7,949 nucleotides of DNA. Source: an uncultured Eubacteriales bacterium. Lineage in GTDB: Bacteria > Bacillota_A > Clostridia > Christensenellales > Aristaeellaceae. The notes beneath the pieces were generated by a model. The model saw only the letters and a list, made by a program, of their open reading frames with translations, ran no database searches and was not told the DNA's origin. Each line of letters starts with the position of its first letter. Positions within the stretch are counted from its first letter, which is position 1. The translations under genes and the position numbers were made by a program. Of this stretch, positions 4,734 through 7,949 are shown in pieces. The stretch covers positions 1 to 7,949 of the forward strand of contig CALVKX010000089.1 in NCBI GenBank assembly GCA_944333375.1. Reading direction: 5' to 3'.

Positions 4734-7700
4734 CTATCGGTTTCCGCCGTCCCTGCGCCATCTCCATCCTAGCGCCGCCAGAGCGGCGAGGCTTGCCAGC
4801 ATCAGCGCCAGCCACAGGCCCGTCCGGCTTTCGTCCCCCGTCCGGGGCGGCAGGTCCGCCTCGCGCACGCGCAGGGTAAAGACCGGGCTATGGGCCGTGC
4901 CGTAGGCATTGGTGGCGACGCAGCGGTAGGTGAAGCCATCGTGCTCCAGTTTCACGGCTCTGGTGGTGTAGATAGGGTCCGTCGCGCCGGGAATCCGCCT
5001 GTACCCTTGTCCGTCATGGCGGTTGACGAACCATTGGTAGGTGACCGCGCCCTCGGCTTCCACGATCATCACGCCATGTTCTCCGGGCGCAGCGACGACC
5101 TCCTTCGGCCCGTCCGGGAAGATGAACACCGGCGCCTCGCCCGGGATTTTCTCCCACAGCGCGGTCAGGGTGACATCGCCGGTCAGGGAGAACGTGCCGC
5201 CCGGGCCATACTCCACTTCGTTCAGCCTCCACCCCTTGAAGCGGTAGCCCCGCTGGGCCGTAAAGAGGCAGGGAGGAAGCGGGTAGGTTCCGGCCGGAAT
5301 CTCGACGGGGCTCATGGTCCCGCTGCCGCCGTTTGGCTCAAAGGTGATGGTGCACATCGCGGGTTCGGCGACGGAGACATGGATGACATAGCGCTCCGTC
5401 GTCACGCCGTCCTCCGCGGTTACGGTGAAGGTCCAGGTCGCGCCGCCGTCCGTGCTCACGGGCACGCTTGCGGTTGCCCCCGCGGCGGGCGTGACGCTGA
5501 CCTTCCGCGGGTCCGTGGGCAGAGGGGTGCCCTCCGGCAGCACCACCGTGATCTCCGTGCCCAGGATCGCGCCCGTCGTTCCGTCCACCGCCACCGCCCG
5601 GACGCCCGCGTCTGCCGAGAGCCACCGGGCGTAAACCGTGGCGTCAGCGGTAAAGACGGTGTCCGTGGTCACCTCCGCGCCGCCCTCCGTGCGCCAGCCG
5701 GCAAACGTATGGCCGCCGCGGACGGGCACGGGCAGGGACGCCAGCCTGCCGCCCACGGTTCTGGCGCTGGAGGCTTCGGATAGCTCGCCGCCGTTGGCGT
5801 CGAAGGTGATCGTGTATTCCGGCTCGGAGGTCTTGAAGCTCGTCTGGGCGACCCGGGAATCCGTATGCCCGCTCAGTTCGGCCACCAGATACCACGTGTA
5901 ATCCGTCTCGGGGGTCAGCCCCGTCAGGGGGATGCGGACCTGCCCGGCCGCGTCGGCCGTCACGAAAGCCCCGCCCGCCTTGATAGCGGCCGCATCCGGC
6001 TTGGCGGCGCCGGAGAGATAATACACCTTCGCGCCCGCCGCGGTTTCGGCAGTGATCTCGGCCGTGCTTTCAGTCACGTTGGAAACGCTGACGTTTCGCA
6101 GGGTGAGCAGGGGCGGTCCCGAGGTAATCACATCAAACACATAGGCGGTATTGACCGTTCTTTGCGGGTCGGAGGCAATGGCCGTGCTGGCCGATTTGTA
6201 AAACAGCTTCCATTGTCCGCCGGATTTGGGCACGCTGTAGCCGTATATCTCAACCAGATAATATCCGTCCCCGTAATCCTCCCGGGAGTATTTCTGCTGC
6301 CAGGTTCTTTCATCCTCCGGGCCGTCGATGGAGATGGTATTGGTTACCCCCGGCTTATCCCACAGGTTGTACCGGCCGAATCCCTCCTCCTTCATCCTCG
6401 GCCCCTGGCTGCCGCCCTTCCACACATCCGTCCACTGATATTCAAACTTCACCTTCACGTCTGCGTCGGGCGCCGTCTCGATGGGGTGGGACACCCTGAC
6501 GCCTATGGTGTGCTCCCGGTCGTTGGTAAGGCTCAGCTTGAGCGTCGAGCTCTCCGAGGCCCGCGTTTCGCCGTCCACGATGAATTCCACGGTGGGATTC
6601 ATCAGCACCTTTCGGACCTCGAGGAAGAATTCGTCCCCGGCGGGCCTGAGCACGGTATTGGGGGTCAGAAGCGCGTCGTTGTACGCCCAGCCGCCGGTAT
6701 AGCCCGTGGGGACGTCCGTGATTTCCGCCTTCGGAAGCGTGTAATTCTCCTCCACGCTCCACCGGCCGTCCGTTTTGCACACATTCACGGCCTGTCCGTA
6801 GAGCTTGGGCTCTGTCCGGGCGTCCGGGCCATCGCCGTAACGCAAGAGAAATTCATAGGTGATGGCGTTCTTGTAGCTTGACAGGCCGCTTGCCTGAAAC
6901 GTGTTCTTGGCCGCCGCGTTCCGAAAGACGACCAGCCTTTTCCCCAGCCCATAATTCTTTCCCTTGAACGCGCCGCCGTCATAGGCGGAGGCGTCGTCCG
7001 TCTCCACGGTGATGGTGGTAATGGGGTCCGTGTAGTAAAACGCCTCGCTTCCCACATAGGTGACTGAAGCCGGAATGGTCACGGCCGTGCCGGCAGGCAG
7101 GCCCGTACAGTTGTAGAAGCTCTGTCTTCCGATCATTTCCAGTTGCTTTGGAAGCTCAAACGTCGCCTGAGGATCTCCCCCCGCCGTGCGCACGAATTTC
7201 AGCCCCGAGCAGCTACGAAACACGCTTCCCGCGTCTTTGCTTCCGATTGATTTTAACGTCTCGGGTAGGATGACGCCCTCGATGCCCGTGCAGCCGCTAA
7301 AGGCGCTCTTCCCGAGCGTTTCTATTTTTGTCCGGGACAGGTCCAAAACGCCGGTCAGCGCCGTGCAGGACATGGCCGCCTGATTGTTGATCGTCTTGAG
7401 ATTGACCGCCTGGGAGAAATCAACGGCCGCCAGATTATACCGCCCCAGATTGTCGTTATAGGTAACCGCCCCATATCTCTTCTTGTCGGACGAATAGCTG
7501 TCCCTCAGGCCGTCGTTGGCGATCGCGGTGACATCGGAAGGAATCGTCACCGACACCGATACCGTCCCCTTGTCTGGATTGTTTTTTTGAAACCAATCCT
7601 TCGATATTCCATAATACGTTCCCGATTCAATGACCATCCCCTCTTGGGGCACCGTCAGCACACCCGCGGGCGCCTGTGCCTGAGCGGCAAGCGGCGCCGC

Positions 7701-7751
7701 GCACGCCAGCAGGCACAGCATCAAAAGGAAACGCATGATTTTCTTTTTCAT
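4734..7751 (-). CDS. Large modular surface protein: BspA-type LRR, Fn3-like, InlB B repeats, Ig-like, sortase-type C-terminus
   Basis: The 1005-residue product is a cell-surface protein. It has a signal peptide (MKKK, cut probably near AQA|PA at 27). BspA-type leucine-rich repeats (LRR_5) span about 64-255, with signatures TIPSDVTAIAND (69-80), ILPETLKSIGS (161-171) and TIPASVTYVGSEAFY (225-239). Residues about 290-545 are a beta-rich region I do not recognise. An Fn3-like domain (about 547-643), an InlB B-type repeat (646-710, FDANGG...GHTFAGW...YARW), a beta domain ending TAEDGVTTERYVIHVSV (about 715-794), a second InlB B-type repeat (800-867) and an Ig-like domain (about 873-962, YQWF, YRCVATNAYG) follow. 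The end is LPPRTGD (967-973), a hydrophobic helix (about 978-994) and a basic tail, like a sortase signal but with PPRTG in place of LPXTG. Such proteins serve in adhesion. AAGGAGG lies 11 nt before the ATG. It converges on the secreted-paralogue operon. A LLAC lipobox-like string at 14-17 leaves lipidation possible. Confidence 0.9.
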   Translation of the reverse strand: MKKKIMRFLLMLCLLACAAPLAAQAQAPAGVLTVPQEGMVIESGTYYGISKDWFQKNNPDKGTVSVSVTIPSDVTAIANDGLRDSYSSDKKRYGAVTYNDNLGRYNLAAVDFSQAVNLKTINNQAAMSCTALTGVLDLSRTKIETLGKSAFSGCTGIEGVILPETLKSIGSKDAGSVFRSCSGLKFVRTAGGDPQATFELPKQLEMIGRQSFYNCTGLPAGTAVTIPASVTYVGSEAFYYTDPITTITVETDDASAYDGGAFKGKNYGLGKRLVVFRNAAAKNTFQASGLSSYKNAITYEFLLRYGDGPDARTEPKLYGQAVNVCKTDGRWSVEENYTLPKAEITDVPTGYTGGWAYNDALLTPNTVLRPAGDEFFLEVRKVLMNPTVEFIVDGETRASESSTLKLSLTNDREHTIGVRVSHPIETAPDADVKVKFEYQWTDVWKGGSQGPRMKEEGFGRYNLWDKPGVTNTISIDGPEDERTWQQKYSREDYGDGYYLVEIYGYSVPKSGGQWKLFYKSASTAIASDPQRTVNTAYVFDVITSGPPLLTLRNVSVSNVTESTAEITAETAAGAKVYYLSGAAKPDAAAIKAGGAFVTADAAGQVRIPLTGLTPETDYTWYLVAELSGHTDSRVAQTSFKTSEPEYTITFDANGGELSEASSARTVGGRLASLPVPVRGGHTFAGWRTEGGAEVTTDTVFTADATVYARWLSADAGVRAVAVDGTTGAILGTEITVVLPEGTPLPTDPRKVSVTPAAGATASVPVSTDGGATWTFTVTAEDGVTTERYVIHVSVAEPAMCTITFEPNGGSGTMSPVEIPAGTYPLPPCLFTAQRGYRFKGWRLNEVEYGPGGTFSLTGDVTLTALWEKIPGEAPVFIFPDGPKEVVAAPGEHGVMIVEAEGAVTYQWFVNRHDGQGYRRIPGATDPIYTTRAVKLEHDGFTYRCVATNAYGTAHSPVFTLRVREADLPPRTGDESRTGLWLALMLASLAALAALGWRWRRDGGNR

Positions 7752-7795
7752 CAGTAGACAAATCCTCCTTCTTTATGTATTTTTTAAAAGCCCCC

Positions 7796-7844
7796 AATAC
7801 AAAAGGCGCATTTCACCCATCCTGCAAATGGGTAAAATGCGCCT
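7796..7844 (-). terminator. Intrinsic terminator of the gene entering from the right edge
   Basis: AGGCGCATTT (7804-7813) pairs with AAATGCGCCT (7835-7844). After one mismatch, ACCCAT (7815-7820) pairs with ATGGGT (7828-7833) around a 7-nt loop. On the minus strand the stem is followed by TTTTGTATT. It begins 21 nt past the stop of the partial gene at 7866-7949, so it most likely ends that gene. It is also about 50 nt before the surface-protein start, so a leader-attenuator role cannot be excluded, especially as no clear promoter was found in between. Confidence 0.7.
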
Positions 7845-7865
7845 ATACAGCTCGGGCCAGGAAAT

Positions 7866-7949
7866 TTATTCTTTTATTGGTTTCACTATTGATATTCTCC
7901 CGTTCTTTTGATACGATACCATCAGCTGACACAATCGGTCCAAAGCCAA
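7866..7949 (-). CDS. 3' end of an unidentified AT-rich gene (partial, runs off window)
   Basis: Twenty-seven sense codons plus TAA are open from the window edge on the minus strand; the protein ends VSYQKNGRISIVKPIKE. The codons are AT-rich (ATA, AAA, AGA, TTG), unlike the GC-rich genes elsewhere in the window. The stop is followed by an intrinsic terminator, which supports this being a true gene end. The fragment is too short to identify a family. Confidence 0.5.
   Translation of the reverse strand: MALDRLCQLMVSYQKNGRISIVKPIKE

Noticed and set aside
5865..6881. Plus-strand 338-codon open frame opposite the surface-protein gene
   Set aside because: Codon bias of the real minus-strand gene creates the frame; it has no convincing start signal or domain.
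7774..7802. TTGTAT-17-TACATA as promoter of the surface-protein gene
   Set aside because: Both hexamers are poor, and the start site would fall inside the Shine-Dalgarno sequence at 7763-7770.

Overview
The window looks like a chromosomal segment of a fairly high-GC, Gram-positive-type bacterium, most likely a clostridial (Bacillota) lineage. This is inferred from strong AGGAGG-type ribosome binding sites, sigma-A-like -35/-10 promoters, a perfect CIRCE operator (HrcA system), an LCP-family envelope protein and a large surface protein with a sortase-like C-terminus. No rRNA, tRNA, CRISPR array, insertion sequence or phage gene was seen.

Layout from left to right. Positions 1-1020 (minus strand) hold the first 30 codons of an unidentified gene, and before it in reading order a divergent, exported LytR-CpsA-Psr (LCP) protein; the two are 3 nt apart. 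Upstream of the LCP gene is a 161-nt hairpin-rich spacer, then htpG (Hsp90 chaperone, minus, 1182-3038). htpG has its own promoter (TTGCTT-17-TACAAT) and a perfect CIRCE element. That CIRCE is also the 3' end of a small 65-codon minus-strand gene (3161-3358). As RNA it would form an 11-bp hairpin followed by six U, so one sequence may be both HrcA operator and transcription terminator.

A 247-nt divergent promoter region (3359-3605) separates this small gene from a plus-strand pair of secreted proteins (3606-4109 and 4137-4643). The pair are co-linear diverged paralogues with the same architecture: a signal peptide cut near residue 23, then a single domain of about 145 residues. Their C-terminal half loosely recalls YbjN-like proteins. 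The operon ends at a strong 14-bp hairpin at 4661-4693, shared with the convergent neighbour.

The right half (4734-7751, minus) is one 1005-residue surface protein: signal peptide, BspA-type leucine-rich repeats, an unrecognised central region, an Fn3-like domain, two InlB B-type repeats flanking another beta-rich domain, an Ig-like domain, and a terminal LPPRTGD, membrane helix and basic tail. At the extreme right, 27 codons of the 3' end of another minus-strand gene, visibly AT-richer, are followed by an intrinsic terminator.

The most distinctive feature is the htpG control region, where operator, terminator and a small-gene stop codon are superimposed. Second is the pair of secreted paralogues, one of which has gained an Asp-rich loop and a four-cysteine cluster. 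Most genes encode exported or surface proteins; htpG is the one clearly cytoplasmic, housekeeping/stress gene.
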